Shown: positions 55,801-63,985, counted from the stretch's first letter. The stretch: 64,000 nt of DNA from Acidovorax sp. KKS102 (GCF_000302535.1 NC_018708.1:5132936-5196935); one strand, 5' to 3'. Numbers and translations: made by a program. Notes: generated from the letters alone by a model not told the origin.

Positions 55801-55910
55801 ATGGACTCCACCACGTCCACGCGCCAGCCCGACCAGGGGTCGGCCAGCGCCCCCGCCACGGCCTGTGCGTGGGGGTGATCACTCTCGATCAGCAGGACGG
55901 AGATGGGCAT
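52857..55910 (-). CDS. multidomain cyclic di-GMP regulator (pseudo-REC, GAF, PAS, GGDEF, EAL)
   Basis: A 1017-residue protein. Domains in order: an N-terminal receiver-like domain (1-120) in which the phospho-acceptor position is Ala (RPDIVLAAQRTMDG); a GAF domain (about 155-330); a PAS-like domain around IRVYNQRYLELLDLPESLL; a second PAS with ISGEPIFDEEGRFTGYRGVA; a GGDEF domain (DELTGLPNRRLLMDRL, active site RLGGDEF, I-site RATD five residues before); and an EAL domain with GAEALVRWQHP and LDDFGTGYSSLSYLKRLPLD. Both catalytic motifs are intact, so it could make or break cyclic di-GMP. It is a single gene with an ATG at 55910. Confidence 0.93.
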   Translation of the reverse strand: MPISVLLIESDHPHAQAVAGALADPWSGWRVDVVESITEAREYLLRHRPDIVLAAQRTMDGSAFDLLQLLDGVPAIIIVRMGAETHAAQAMRHGFDDFTVQDPALDYLLTLPAQIEAVLERTSSARARRAAEAMLARQHRLLQAISRAQGMFIASSGPRAAFEALLGELMTLTQSAFGLVGQVQRADDGHPYLRVHAMTDISWDEASRQRYAQHAEDGMVFDNLHSLVGAALVSGEPVISNDANHDPRSAGTPPGHPTLRTYLGLPIHAAGELVAMVGLANRSSGYSNADVQFLQPLLSTIGQLETARRAELARSHVEAELARTSALLAEKTRALEGTLDNISQGITNVDAEGRIRVYNQRYLELLDLPESLLAQQPLVEEVVRFQTERGDFGPNFQLIEPMARNYVASEYAAHGNRMPLPDSYVRRTPKGRYIEVRTRALEPGGRVRTFTDVTDYLSTLEALRQSEARWRSLTDLSSDWYWEQDDQFRFVRLDGNPYHTEGVPDEMHYGLTRWELPDTFVTEGQWREHRKQLEAHQVFHDFEMQRLSQDGKPVWVSISGEPIFDEEGRFTGYRGVARDITERKLAEAEIQRLAFYDELTGLPNRRLLMDRLERAVATTQREGRHGALLFLDLDNFKGINDTMGHEWGDRLLVQVAARIGACVRATDTVARLGGDEFVVVVQGLHSQEVEAAAEAEAVGQKVLVALNQPYVVDGCDMHSTPSIGIALFQDAQQPVQELLKRADLAMYQAKAQGRNTLCFFDPAMQAAASARSALEGDIRQGLARNEFLLHYQPVVDATGHLLGAEALVRWQHPQRGMVSPADFIPLAEQTGLILPLGRQVLAIACRQLAQWATAPATAAWTLAVNVSAQEFRQPDFVEQVLAALRDAAANPRLLKLELTESLLLHDVEDSILKMQALRTLGVGFSLDDFGTGYSSLSYLKRLPLDQLKIDQSFVRDVLTDPNDATIACTIITLARSLGLDVVAEGVETEGQRAFLLRNGCRQFQGYLFGRPGPAELL

Positions 55911-56133
55911 GGGCCGATCGTCGTGGGGGTTGGGGCACCGCCCGCCACAGGCGGCGCGCAGTTTGTAACGCCAGTGAAACACATTATGGCGTCTGGTGCA
56001 GGCACGCGCGGGAACGGCCGGGCTGTTTACACTCTCGCACTTTCCGAGCCCCGCGCCACCGGCCAGCGCCGGGCGCGCGCCCAGGCGCTGGCCCCGTCCG
56101 GGCCGCCTCACCGTCATCACTCCCACACCCGCC

Positions 56134-56688
56134 ATGCAGCCCCTCAGCGTCAACCAGTACCTCCGCCAGCACATCCGCACCGTCCCCGACTGGCCCGCGC
56201 CCGGCGTGCAGTTCCGCGACATCACGCCGCTGCTGCAGGACCCGAAAGTGTTCCGCGTGCTGATTGACGCGTTTGTGCACCGCTACATGGACAAGGCGCT
56301 GCGCCCCGATGTGGTGGCAGGCCTGGACGCGCGGGGCTTCATCCTGGGGGCCGTGGTGGCCTATGAGCTGAACGTGGGTTTTGTGCCCATCCGCAAGAAA
56401 GGCAAGCTGCCCTTCACCACGGTGGAAGAGACCTATGAACTGGAGTACGGCAGCGCCACGGTGGAGCTGCACACCGACGCCGTGAAGGCCGGCGACCGCG
56501 TGCTGCTGATCGATGACCTGATCGCCACCGGCGGCACCATGATGGCCGGCAAAAAGCTGCTGGAGAAACTGGGGGCCACCGTCACCGAAGGCGCTGCCAT
56601 TGTCGATTTGCCCGAGCTGGGCGGATCACAGCGCCTGCGCGATGCGGGCCTGCCGCTGTACACCCTGGTGGACTTTGCAGGGCACTGA
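56134..56688 (+). CDS. apt: adenine phosphoribosyltransferase
   Basis: A 184-residue cytoplasmic purine-salvage enzyme joining adenine and PRPP to AMP. The N-terminal signature is [20 protein letters not shown], followed by [19 protein letters not shown] and the PRPP-binding motif [15 protein letters not shown]. Length is normal. The ATG at 56134 matches the family start; the open frame further upstream is not coding. It is divergent from the GGDEF-EAL gene and convergent with the unknown gene at 56759. Confidence 0.96.
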   Translation: MQPLSVNQYLRQHIRTVPDWPAPGVQFRDITPLLQDPKVFRVLIDAFVHRYMDKALRPDVVAGLDARGFILGAVVAYELNVGFVPIRKKGKLPFTTVEETYELEYGSATVELHTDAVKAGDRVLLIDDLIATGGTMMAGKKLLEKLGATVTEGAAIVDLPELGGSQRLRDAGLPLYTLVDFAGH

Positions 56689-56758
56689 CCCGAGGGCCTT
56701 GGCACGGGCGCACGGCCCGCTCAGGGCGTGCACCACATGACCTTTGGTGACCTTGGGC

Positions 56759-57724
56759 TCAGTTGAGTTCGCCGTACTGCGTGCTGCTGAGGTCGGGAGC
56801 GGGGCCGTCAGCACCGGGCATTTCGGTGTCTTCAAAACCCGTGGGCTGGGACGGGGGCAGCAGCGGGCCTGAACGCACGGGTACACCCGGCTTGGCGGCC
56901 GCGGCAGTGGCCGCTGACGACCCTGCCGCGTTCGCCAGCGCGCGCTTGAACGCGGCCACCTCGTCGGCCTCAATGGGTTCAAAGCGGGTAGAAGAGGGCT
57001 GCCGCGCTGCGGCCAGCGGTGCGGGTGCAGACACGAGGGGCGCGGGGGCCGACACCGCGCCGAGCGGGCGGCGCGCAGCCAGCGGGGCCGCTGCCGGCGC
57101 CAAAGGAGCTGGAGCCACCGGTGCGGGTGCAGCCACGGCGGGGCGTGCACCTGCCAAGGGGGCGGGCGATGGGGCCAGGGGTGCCGGGGCCGTCGCCGCA
57201 ACAGGTGGGCGGCGCACCGCTGTGGAAGCCGCTTGCAGTGGCAACGCAGCGCCTTGCGGTGCCACGCCCTTTTGCGGAATACCCACCGCCACATGGTCGT
57301 TGATGCGCCAGTACACGGCTGTCACCAGGATGTCGTAGCGGGTTTTGGCGGTCTGGGCGATGAGGGCCTCGATCTCGCTCAGGCGCACCGTCTCGCCGCC
57401 GTATTCGCGGGCCAGGTCCATCATCACCAGGAACTGGCGGCCGCGCTGGTCGAGCGACAGCACCTTGAACTTGTAGCTGGCCGACAGAACGCCCGCGCGC
57501 ACCATGGCATCGCGCACCACCGTATAGAGCAACTCCCGGCGCTCCATGCGCTCATTCTTGCGGTTGGCGGCGTGCTCGGGCGGCTGGGGCTCCACGAGTG
57601 GCTTGCCCTGGCGCCCGGGTTGCAGGGGCACGGTGGCGTCGGCGTTGAACAGGCCGGAGGGCTCGGCCGCTGCGCGGGGCTTGGCGGGAGCGGGTTTACG
57701 GCTGAACCAACTGAACAGGGACAT
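56759..57724 (-). CDS. unknown Ala/Pro-rich protein
   Basis: A 321-residue protein I do not recognise. It begins SLFSWFSRKPAPAKPRAA. A conserved-looking segment, roughly residues 60-155, has a charged helix (NRKNERMERRELLYTVVRDA), a strand FKVLSLDQRGRQFLVMMDLA and SEIEALIAQTAKTRYDILVT; it may be a small folded domain. Residues 165-260 are low-complexity with many APAPLA units, then a helix and a Pro-rich end. There is no signal peptide, so it is probably cytoplasmic. The Ala/Pro stretch is likely a flexible linker. It stands alone between apt and the cNMP-binding gene. Confidence 0.8.
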   Translation of the reverse strand: MSLFSWFSRKPAPAKPRAAAEPSGLFNADATVPLQPGRQGKPLVEPQPPEHAANRKNERMERRELLYTVVRDAMVRAGVLSASYKFKVLSLDQRGRQFLVMMDLAREYGGETVRLSEIEALIAQTAKTRYDILVTAVYWRINDHVAVGIPQKGVAPQGAALPLQAASTAVRRPPVAATAPAPLAPSPAPLAGARPAVAAPAPVAPAPLAPAAAPLAARRPLGAVSAPAPLVSAPAPLAAARQPSSTRFEPIEADEVAAFKRALANAAGSSAATAAAAKPGVPVRSGPLLPPSQPTGFEDTEMPGADGPAPDLSSTQYGELN

Positions 57725-57835
57725 GGCTTGCTTTCTTCGGATGGTGCCTGGACAAAATCCAAATCGAGTGTAACGCGCCATCCCCCCGCAGAAGGCGGGA
57801 GAAGCCCGAGGAAAACCCCCGACAGGGCCTGCCTG

Positions 57836-58327
57836 TCAGGTGGCCGCAACGCGGCGGCGGCGGTTGCCCAGGCGCTTGGCCAGCACAGCCCCTGCGGCCA
57901 TGGCCAGACCCAGGGCAATGGCGGGCTGGCGGTTGGTCAGCTCGGTGAAGCGGATGGCCGTGAGGCTCCACAGCTTGCAGGGTGCGCTGGCCTGCACGGT
58001 GGCGCTGCGTGCGCGGTGTGAGAAGAAAGCGCCTTCGCCGACCACCGAGCCTGCGCCCACAATCGCCAGGCGCAGGCGTTCTTTTTCGTCCTGGTAGTGC
58101 ACGCTCAGGCTGCCGCTTTCGACCAGATACAGTGTGCGGTCCGTGGCGCCCTGGCTGAAGAGCACCTGGCCGGCGGGCAGCACCACCGGCAGCAGGTAGG
58201 ACGACAGCACCTCCCACTGGGCGGCCGTCAGCGGGTTGGTCATGCTGTCCTCCGCCGTGGTCTGGGCAATGGCGTCGATCAGACCTTTGAGGTCCACCTT
58301 GGAGGCAACGGGCATGGGAACATTCAT
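57836..58327 (-). CDS. stand-alone cyclic-nucleotide-binding domain protein
   Basis: A 163-residue protein with one cNMP-binding (Crp-type) beta-roll: LPVVLPAGQVLFSQGATDRT, LYLVESGSLSVHYQDEKERL and VGEGAFFSHRARSATVQASA, the last matching the phosphate-binding cassette. Unlike Crp/Fnr regulators it has no DNA-binding domain; instead the last 40 residues are hydrophobic then basic (IALGLAMAAGAVLAKRLGNR), perhaps a membrane contact. Whether it binds a nucleotide is not known. It sits alone upstream of the unknown Ala/Pro-rich gene. Confidence 0.88.
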   Translation of the reverse strand: MNVPMPVASKVDLKGLIDAIAQTTAEDSMTNPLTAAQWEVLSSYLLPVVLPAGQVLFSQGATDRTLYLVESGSLSVHYQDEKERLRLAIVGAGSVVGEGAFFSHRARSATVQASAPCKLWSLTAIRFTELTNRQPAIALGLAMAAGAVLAKRLGNRRRRVAAT

Positions 58328-58408
58328 GGTCCGCCGAAAGTAACCCTGTTACAGATCGGACACAAGCGCTGTTTACGTCCGTTTACAAGATAGGGCGACC
58401 AACGGTCG

Positions 58409-59830
58409 TTATTTACCGATACAGAAGCTGGAGAAGATCACGCCCAGCAGGTCATCGGAGGTGAATTCGCCAGTGATGGCGCTCAGCGCGTTCTGCGCCA
58501 GCCGCAGCTCCTCGGCCAGCAAGTCCAGCGCCGGGCCCTGGGCCTTCAGCTGGTCGGCGGCCTCCTGCAGGTGGGCAGACACCGCCTGCAGCGCCTGCAC
58601 ATGGCGCGCCCGGGCAATGTAGATGCCCTCGGGCGCCGACTGCCAGCCCGCCACATCCAGCAGCAGCTTCCGCAACCCGTCCAGACCTTGCCCGGTGCGG
58701 GCCGAGAGGTGTACCGCCGGGCGCTCAGGGCGGGCTGGGGCGGCCTCACCCGCCGCGCAGTCCAGCTTGTTCCAGACATCGATCACGGGAATGTTTTTGG
58801 GCAGTTTTTGCCCCAAGGCGCTTTCGATATCTGCGTCGGCAGCTACATATTCAGGAGCATCCTGCCGTGACAGGTCGTGCAGGAACAGCACGGCGTCCGC
58901 TCCGGCAATCTCGTCCCAGGCACGGGCGATGCCGATGCGCTCGACCTCGTCGCTGCTGTCGCGCAGGCCGGCGGTATCGATGATGTGCAGGGGCACCCCC
59001 TCGATCTGGATGGTCTGCTGCACCTTGTCGCGCGTGGTGCCCGCGATGGGCGTGACGATGGCCAGCTCGGCCCCCGCCAGCGCATTGAGCAGCGAGCTTT
59101 TGCCTGCATTCGGCTGCCCGGCAATCACCACTTTGATGCCCTCGCGCAGCAGGGCGCCCTGGCGTGCGCGCTGCATCACCGAGGCCAGGGTTTGCTGCAG
59201 ATTCGATAGCTGACCATGCGCATCGGCCTTGCGCAAGAAGTCGATTTCTTCTTCAGGAAAATCGAGCGTGGCCTCCACCAGCATGCGCAGGTGGATGAGC
59301 GCGTCGCGCAGGCTGTGGATTTCTGCCGAGAACGCGCCGGTGAGCGAGCGGCTGGCGCTGCGGGCTGCGGCCTCGGTGCTGGCGTCGATCAGGTCGGCAA
59401 TCGCCTCGGCCTGGGCCAAGTCGATCTTGTCGTTCAGGAAAGCGCGTTCGGTGAACTCGCCGGGCTGGGCCACGCGCAGGCCCGGCAGGCAGGGCTGGCC
59501 CGTGGCAGGGTCGGTGGCGGCGCCCGCCTCCAGGCAGCGCGCCAGCAACAACTGCAGCACCACGGGGCCGCCGTGGGCCTGCAGCTCCAGCACATCCTCA
59601 CCGGTGTAGCTGTGCGGGCCGGGGAAGTACAGCGCCAGCCCCTGGTCGATGGCCTGGCCCTGTACATCCCGAAAGGGCAAGTACGTCGCCTCGCGCGGCT
59701 TGAGGGTGCGGCCGCACAGCGCCTGCACCAGCGCCGCCAGCCCTTTGCCCGACACCCGCACGATGCCGACGGCCCCGCGCCCGGGGGCAGTGGCGATGGC
59801 AACGATGGGGTCGTGGTGGCGGGCAAGCAT
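58409..59830 (-). CDS. mnmE: tRNA uridine-5-carboxymethylaminomethyl modification GTPase
   Basis: A 473-residue protein (MnmE/TrmE) that with MnmG modifies U34 in the anticodon of several tRNAs. The N-terminal tetrahydrofolate domain starts [20 protein letters not shown]. The G domain has [16 protein letters not shown] (P-loop), [16 protein letters not shown] (switch) and WNKLD. The C-terminal catalytic motif CIGK is intact. Both ends are complete, so the gene product is full-length. An IS3-family element lies 21 bp upstream of its start codon and separates it from yidC, its usual upstream neighbour; expression may therefore differ from relatives. Confidence 0.96.
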   Translation of the reverse strand: MLARHHDPIVAIATAPGRGAVGIVRVSGKGLAALVQALCGRTLKPREATYLPFRDVQGQAIDQGLALYFPGPHSYTGEDVLELQAHGGPVVLQLLLARCLEAGAATDPATGQPCLPGLRVAQPGEFTERAFLNDKIDLAQAEAIADLIDASTEAAARSASRSLTGAFSAEIHSLRDALIHLRMLVEATLDFPEEEIDFLRKADAHGQLSNLQQTLASVMQRARQGALLREGIKVVIAGQPNAGKSSLLNALAGAELAIVTPIAGTTRDKVQQTIQIEGVPLHIIDTAGLRDSSDEVERIGIARAWDEIAGADAVLFLHDLSRQDAPEYVAADADIESALGQKLPKNIPVIDVWNKLDCAAGEAAPARPERPAVHLSARTGQGLDGLRKLLLDVAGWQSAPEGIYIARARHVQALQAVSAHLQEAADQLKAQGPALDLLAEELRLAQNALSAITGEFTSDDLLGVIFSSFCIGK

Positions 59831-59848
59831 GGGCAGGGACTTTACAAG

Positions 59849-59851
59849 GTG
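59849..59851. repeat. left 3-bp target-site duplication of the IS element
   Basis: GTG lies directly before the left IS end at 59852 and is repeated as GTG at 61187-61189 after the right end. Confidence 0.75.
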
Positions 59852-59904
59852 TGACCCGTCCTGAATAGCGTTGACACCCAGGACGGTTAAAAACTCCAGC
59901 CGGA

Positions 59905-60741
59905 CTATCCGGCCAATGACGCCCGATGCACTGCATCGGGCGTTTGCATTTTCAGCGACAGATGCGGTCGCTCGCAGTTATAGATGTCGACTGACTGCTC
60001 GACCATGCGTCTGGCCTGCCCCAGATCGGCGGGGCGCTGCAGCAAGAACTCACTCTTCAAGATGCCATTGACCCGCTCGGCCAGCGCGTTCTGGTAGCAG
60101 TCGTAGCCGTCCGTCATCGAGCAGATCACGCCGTGGCGCTTGTGCAGGGCCTGGTAGTACGTCGCGCAGTACTGGATACCCCTGTCGGAGTGGTGCACCA
60201 ACTGTCGGCTGCTCTGTCGCCCCGAGAGCGCCATCTTCATGGCCTGCGCCACCTCTTCGGTCTGCAGGCTCTCATGCACGTGCCAGCCGACGATCTTCCT
60301 GGAATACGCATCCGTGACCAGGCTCAGATAGACGAACTTGCCGTGTGTGGGCAAGTAGGTGATGTCAGCCACCCAGACCTGCTCGCTGCCGCTGGCGTGG
60401 ATCTGTTGCGGCCCTACCTTGAGAAGGTTCGGATGGTGCCTGAAGCGGTGGTGACTGTCTGTTGTCTTGTGATACGCCCGCCGGGGTGCCACCAGCAGCC
60501 TGGCATTGCGCAGGACGTCGAACATTGCATCGCGGCCCAAGTCGATGCCTCGGCGCTGTAGCGGCTCCTGCAATAAGTGGTGCAGCTTGCGCGTGCCTAT
60601 GCGTGGTTGGCGCATGCGCTGCTCGCGCACCAACTCCACCACCGTCTGCGCATTCGCCAAGCGATCGGCCTCGCGGCGCCTACCCTGGTAATACGCCTGA
60701 CGGCTGTGGCCCATATGCTGGCAAGCCCTCTTCACGCTCAA
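59905..60741 (-). CDS. IS3-family transposase OrfB (DDE integrase domain)
   Basis: A 278-residue transposase part. An HTH_21-like N-terminal section ([20 protein letters not shown]) is followed by an rve integrase core with the DDE residues in [31 protein letters not shown] and [15 protein letters not shown]. It begins at a TTG that overlaps the orfA stop by 4 bp. It is most likely made mainly as a fusion to OrfA through a -1 frameshift at 60780-60786: the frame between the slip site and OrfB is open. Confidence 0.93.
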   Translation of the reverse strand: MSVKRACQHMGHSRQAYYQGRRREADRLANAQTVVELVREQRMRQPRIGTRKLHHLLQEPLQRRGIDLGRDAMFDVLRNARLLVAPRRAYHKTTDSHHRFRHHPNLLKVGPQQIHASGSEQVWVADITYLPTHGKFVYLSLVTDAYSRKIVGWHVHESLQTEEVAQAMKMALSGRQSSRQLVHHSDRGIQYCATYYQALHKRHGVICSMTDGYDCYQNALAERVNGILKSEFLLQRPADLGQARRMVEQSVDIYNCERPHLSLKMQTPDAVHRASLAG

Positions 60742-61133
60742 CCCTGCGATGAGGTTTTGCGCGAGGACTTGCCCAAAGGCTTTTTTACGATGCGCACCCC
60801 ATAGTCCTTGCGCAGCACGTCGATGACGGCTTCGAATAGCCTGGCCTTCTCCTGCGCCTGTGCGAGCTGCACCTGCAGCGCCTTGATCTGCTGCTCGGGC
60901 GTGAGAGCAACAGTGTTCTTCTTGTCTATCGGCATGGCTGCAGATGATGCCGCAGGACTCCAGCCCAGGCGACCGTGCTTGCGCAGCCAGACCAGAACCG
61001 TCGAGCGACCCTGGATGCCGTAGTGCTGCTGCGCCTGTTTGTACGTGAGCTCGCCTTTTTCCACCTGCTCCACCACCGCCAACTTAAAGGCCAGTGTGTA
61101 GTCGCGCTGCGTGCGTTTGACACTTGATTCCAT
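60738..61133 (-). CDS. IS3-family transposase OrfA (helix-turn-helix)
   Basis: A 131-residue protein. The N-terminal helix-turn-helix is in YTLAFKLAVVEQVEKGELTY followed by AQQHYGIQGRSTVLVWLRKH; the C-terminal part is a leucine-zipper-like helix (EQQIKALQVQLAQAQEKARL). In IS3 elements OrfA alone represses and binds the ends, and the OrfAB fusion is the transposase. Confidence 0.93.
   Translation of the reverse strand: MESSVKRTQRDYTLAFKLAVVEQVEKGELTYKQAQQHYGIQGRSTVLVWLRKHGRLGWSPAASSAAMPIDKKNTVALTPEQQIKALQVQLAQAQEKARLFEAVIDVLRKDYGVRIVKKPLGKSSRKTSSQG
60780..60786 (-). other. -1 programmed frameshift slip site
   Basis: On the minus strand the heptamer A AAA AAG occurs in the orfA reading frame (GTA AAA AAG). 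A -1 shift there enters the orfB frame with no stop codon before the OrfB start, giving an OrfAB fusion. Confidence 0.85.
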
Positions 61134-61194
61134 GACACATACCCTTTTTGAAAGGTCCTCGTGTCAACGCCAGGCAGGACGGGTCAGTGGGCAG

Positions 61195-61219
61195 AAAAAA
61201 GGCCGCTTGCGCGGCCTTT
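61195..61219 (-). terminator. intrinsic terminator after yidC
   Basis: On the minus strand AAAGGCCGC-GCAA-GCGGCC is followed by six T residues. It lies 40 bp after the yidC stop codon and before the IS element. Confidence 0.92.
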
Positions 61220-61259
61220 GAGGGGTCAGTTCGTGGATGTCAGCGTTGCCGCTGCCGGA

Positions 61260-62975
61260 TCACTTGAACTTGGGCAGATTGAACTGCGGTGGCACGCCCA
61301 TGCGGGTGTTGATGATCCACTGCTGCGCAATCGACAAGATGTTGTTCGTCAGCCAGTACAGCACCAAGCCAGCCGGGAAGAAGAAGAACATCACGCTGAA
61401 GATCAGCGGCATGAACCACATCATCTTGGCCTGCATCGGGTCTGGTGGTGCGGGGTTCAGCGCGGTTTGCAGCAACGAGCTGGCGGTCATCAGCAGGGGC
61501 AGGATGAAGAACGGGTCCGGCGCGGAGAGGTCGTGGATCCAGCCGATCCAGGGCGCATTGCGCATCTCGACGCTGGACAGCAGCACCCAGTACAGCGCAA
61601 TGAACACGGGGATCTGGATCATGATGGGGAAGCAGCCACCCATGGGGTTGACCTTTTCCTCGCGGTAGATGCGCATCATCTCCTGCTGCATCTGCTGCGG
61701 CTTGTCCTTCAGACGCTCGCGCATCTCCATGATCTTGGGGTTGATGGACTTCATCTTGGCCATGCTGGCGTAGGCCTTGGCATTGAGCCAATAGAAGGCA
61801 ATCTTGAGCAACAGCACCAGGGCCACGATGGACCAGCCCCAGTTGCCCAGCAGCTTGTGCAGGTTGTCGAGCAGCCAGTACAGCGGCTTGGACAGGATGG
61901 TCAGCCAGCCGTAGTCCTTGACCAGTTCCAGGCCGGGGTACAGCTTTTCCATCATGGTCTCGACCTGCGGACCGGCGAAAAGGCGCGCGTCGATGGTCTT
62001 GGTGGCGCCCGGCTCGATGGTGCCGAGGGAGGTCAGCATGCCCACCGAGTACAGGTTGGTGTCCACCTTGCGAACGAAGGGCTCGCGCTGCACGCCATCC
62101 GCCAGCAGCCAGGCCGTGGCGAAGTAATGCTGGACCATGGCTGCATAGCCATTGGCAGAGTCCTTGGGGATGTCGATCTTGCCGCTTTCGATGTCCTTGA
62201 ACTCGATCTTCTGGTACTTCTTGGCTTCGGTGTAGACCGCTGGGCCGGTGAAGGTGGAATAGAACGACGACTCGCCTGGCGGCTTGTTGCCGTCGCGCAC
62301 CAGTTGCAGGTACAGCTGGGGCGACACGGCGGCGCTGCCGGTGTTGACGATGTCGTGCTTGACGGCGATGTCGTAAGCGCCGCGCTTGATGGTCCAGGTC
62401 TTGACCAGCTTCACGCCACCTTGGTCCGGCGATTCGAAACGGATGCTGATGGATTCTTCACCGTCCTTGAGCTCACGCGGACCGGGCACGGCCGTCATCG
62501 CCGTCTTGTGCGTGGGGAAGGTGCCGCCCACCAGACCCGTCTGCGCCACGTAGACGCGCTGGGCGCTCTCGTCCAGCAACAGGAAGTTGCGCGCCTTGTC
62601 GGTCATGTCGGCGTGCTTGAGCAGCTCGGCCTGCGTGAGCGAGCCACCTTCGCTGTCGAATACCAGACGATACAGGTCGGTCTTGACCTCGATGCGCTCA
62701 CGCTTGGCAGGGGCAGCCGCTGCGGCAGGCTGGCCGGGCACCGCTGCTGCGCCCTGCGCGGCCGCAGTAGCCGTGGGCACGCTGGTGGCTGGCACGCTGG
62801 CGGCCCCGGTCGCGCCGGAGGCCGCGCCTGCTGCTGCGGCAGCAGGGGCCGTCACTGCGGGCGTGGTCGGGAAAAAGGTGGCCTTGTTGCCGTTGTGCAG
62901 CTGCCACTTGTCCCACAGCAGAACCATGGAAAAGCCAAAAATCACCCACAGGATGGTGCGGCGAATGTCGTTCAT
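61260..62975 (-). CDS. yidC: membrane protein insertase YidC
   Basis: A 571-residue inner-membrane insertase. TM1 is in ILWVIFGFSMVLLWDKWQLH; a long Ala/Thr/Pro linker follows; the periplasmic beta-supersandwich domain runs from about 80 to 350 (YRLVFDSEGGSLTQAELLKH). The conserved core TMs start at DYGWLTILSKPLYWLLDNLH and include the hydrophilic-groove region YASMAKMKSINPKIMEMRER. It inserts small membrane proteins alone and others with SecYEG. It overlaps yidD by 4 bp; the order rpmH-rnpA-yidD-yidC is classical. Confidence 0.96.
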   Translation of the reverse strand: MNDIRRTILWVIFGFSMVLLWDKWQLHNGNKATFFPTTPAVTAPAAAAAGAASGATGAASVPATSVPTATAAAQGAAAVPGQPAAAAAPAKRERIEVKTDLYRLVFDSEGGSLTQAELLKHADMTDKARNFLLLDESAQRVYVAQTGLVGGTFPTHKTAMTAVPGPRELKDGEESISIRFESPDQGGVKLVKTWTIKRGAYDIAVKHDIVNTGSAAVSPQLYLQLVRDGNKPPGESSFYSTFTGPAVYTEAKKYQKIEFKDIESGKIDIPKDSANGYAAMVQHYFATAWLLADGVQREPFVRKVDTNLYSVGMLTSLGTIEPGATKTIDARLFAGPQVETMMEKLYPGLELVKDYGWLTILSKPLYWLLDNLHKLLGNWGWSIVALVLLLKIAFYWLNAKAYASMAKMKSINPKIMEMRERLKDKPQQMQQEMMRIYREEKVNPMGGCFPIMIQIPVFIALYWVLLSSVEMRNAPWIGWIHDLSAPDPFFILPLLMTASSLLQTALNPAPPDPMQAKMMWFMPLIFSVMFFFFPAGLVLYWLTNNILSIAQQWIINTRMGVPPQFNLPKFK

Positions 62976-63265
62976 GAAGACTTCTTTGGTGAGGATGGGG
63001 GAGTGGTGGAAGGGGTGAGCCGGGAGAAAAGCCGCAGGCTGCGCGGCAGATCTTGCGGGACCGGATCATGGCCCCCCTCGCACCAGGGGTGGCAGCGTAC
63101 CAGCCTGCGCACCGTCAGATAACTGCCTGCTGCGGCGCCGTGCTGCTCCAGCGCCTGCAGCGAATAGACCGAGCAGGTCGGCTCAAAGCGGCAGGCCGAG
63201 CCCAGCCAGGGGCTGAGGAACAGCCGGTAGCCTTTGACCACGCCGATCAGCAGGCGCTGCATCAT
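62972..63265 (-). CDS. yidD: membrane protein insertion efficiency factor YidD
   Basis: A 97-residue protein with the three-cysteine YidD signature: SACRFEPTCSVYSLQALEQH followed by RRLVRCHPWCEGGHDPVP. It begins with an amphipathic helix (LLIGVVKGYRLFLSPWLGSA) that attaches it to the membrane. The C-terminal Ser/Thr/Pro tail is variable. It overlaps rnpA and yidC by 4 bp on each side. Confidence 0.95.
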   Translation of the reverse strand: MMQRLLIGVVKGYRLFLSPWLGSACRFEPTCSVYSLQALEQHGAAAGSYLTVRRLVRCHPWCEGGHDPVPQDLPRSLRLFSRLTPSTTPPSSPKKSS

Positions 63266-63777
63266 GAGGTGGTCACCGGCTCTGCCACCGGAGGTGCAGG
63301 TACAGGCACAGGTGCTGCAACTGCGGCGCCCGCATGCCGGGTGGCGTACCCGAACAGCTGCAGCAGCTCGGCGCGCACCGCCTGCTTGAGCTGGTCGGAC
63401 GTGGCGCTCAAAAACTGCTTGCGATCAAACGCCGAGCGCAGGCGCACCACATGGGCGGCCTGCGGCAAACGCCCCTCAAACGTGGCGCCCACGGTGTAGA
63501 TCTGCCGCTTGATGGCGTTGCGCGTCACGGCACGGCGCGCCCAGCGCTTGGGCACCATGGCACCCAGCCAGACGCCAGGAACGACAAACAGGGCCTGCGG
63601 CCCTTGCGCGTGCGGCAAGGAGCCGGGCCCTGTGGGTGCAACAGCGGCGGCTTGGCTGGCCATTGCGGTGCTGCTGGCATCCAGTGCCAAACGGTGCAAC
63701 GCGAAATGTGCCGTGCGGGAGACAGTGCCTCCCGCCATGGCAGCCTGGAACTGCGGCCGGGTTTTTAGCCTGTGCAT
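63262..63777 (-). CDS. rnpA: ribonuclease P protein component
   Basis: A 171-residue basic protein that binds the RNase P RNA to process pre-tRNA 5' ends. The start MHRLKTRPQFQAAMAGG and the RNR motif (AVTRNAIKRQIY) are diagnostic. It is longer than E. coli RnpA (119 residues) because of an Ala/Pro-rich insert at about residues 38-60 and an Ala/Pro-rich C-terminal tail, which may be family-specific. The ATG at 63777 fits the family start; longer frames run back into rpmH. Confidence 0.93.
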   Translation of the reverse strand: MHRLKTRPQFQAAMAGGTVSRTAHFALHRLALDASSTAMASQAAAVAPTGPGSLPHAQGPQALFVVPGVWLGAMVPKRWARRAVTRNAIKRQIYTVGATFEGRLPQAAHVVRLRSAFDRKQFLSATSDQLKQAVRAELLQLFGYATRHAGAAVAAPVPVPAPPVAEPVTTS

Positions 63778-63850
63778 GCAAGCGCCCCGTTTGGAACCTG
63801 GCGGTACAAACCGGGAACAGGCGGGGAGCAGGCCGTAGACCGTAACGGCC

Positions 63851-63985
63851 TTAGACGGCCAGGCGCTTGCGGCCCTTGGCGCGGCGTGCGTTGATAACGG
63901 CACGGCCGCCGCGGGTCTTCATGCGGACGAGGAAACCGTGGGTGCGCGCGCGGCGCGTCTTGGAGGGCTGGTAAGTACGTTTCAT
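63851..63985 (-). CDS. rpmH: 50S ribosomal protein L34
   Basis: A 44-residue protein of the large ribosomal subunit. The start [20 protein letters not shown] and the end [10 protein letters not shown] are invariant family features. AAGGA lies 8 nt before the ATG at 63985. It is the first gene of rpmH-rnpA-yidD-yidC and in most bacteria is adjacent to dnaA, which should lie just beyond the window. Confidence 0.98.
   Translation of the reverse strand: MKRTYQPSKTRRARTHGFLVRMKTRGGRAVINARRAKGRKRLAV

Larger units (their letters stand above)
59852..61186 (-). mobile_element. IS3-family insertion sequence, 1335 bp
   Basis: The ends are imperfect inverted repeats of about 33 bp: 59852-59884 begins TGACCCGTCCTG and has GCGTTGACAC inside, and the complement of 61154-61186 begins TGACCCGTCCTG with the same GCGTTGACAC. 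A 3-bp GTG target duplication flanks it. It carries two overlapping genes, orfA and orfB, on the minus strand, with an A AAA AAG slip site in orfA. The element looks complete and potentially active. It lies between the yidC terminator and mnmE. Confidence 0.95.

Noticed and set aside
53196..56267. A 1023-codon open frame opposite the GGDEF-EAL gene
   Set aside because: Antisense shadow of a gene with intact catalytic motifs; no recognisable domain.
58835..58862. GCAGCTACATATTCAGGAGC in mnmE as a repeat relic
   Set aside because: Too short a match and in a region where MnmE is naturally variable.
59195..59225. GATAGCTGACCATGCGCATC in mnmE as another dispersed-repeat copy
   Set aside because: The encoded residues fit the normal MnmE sequence after [10 protein letters not shown], and only a few bases match the repeat.
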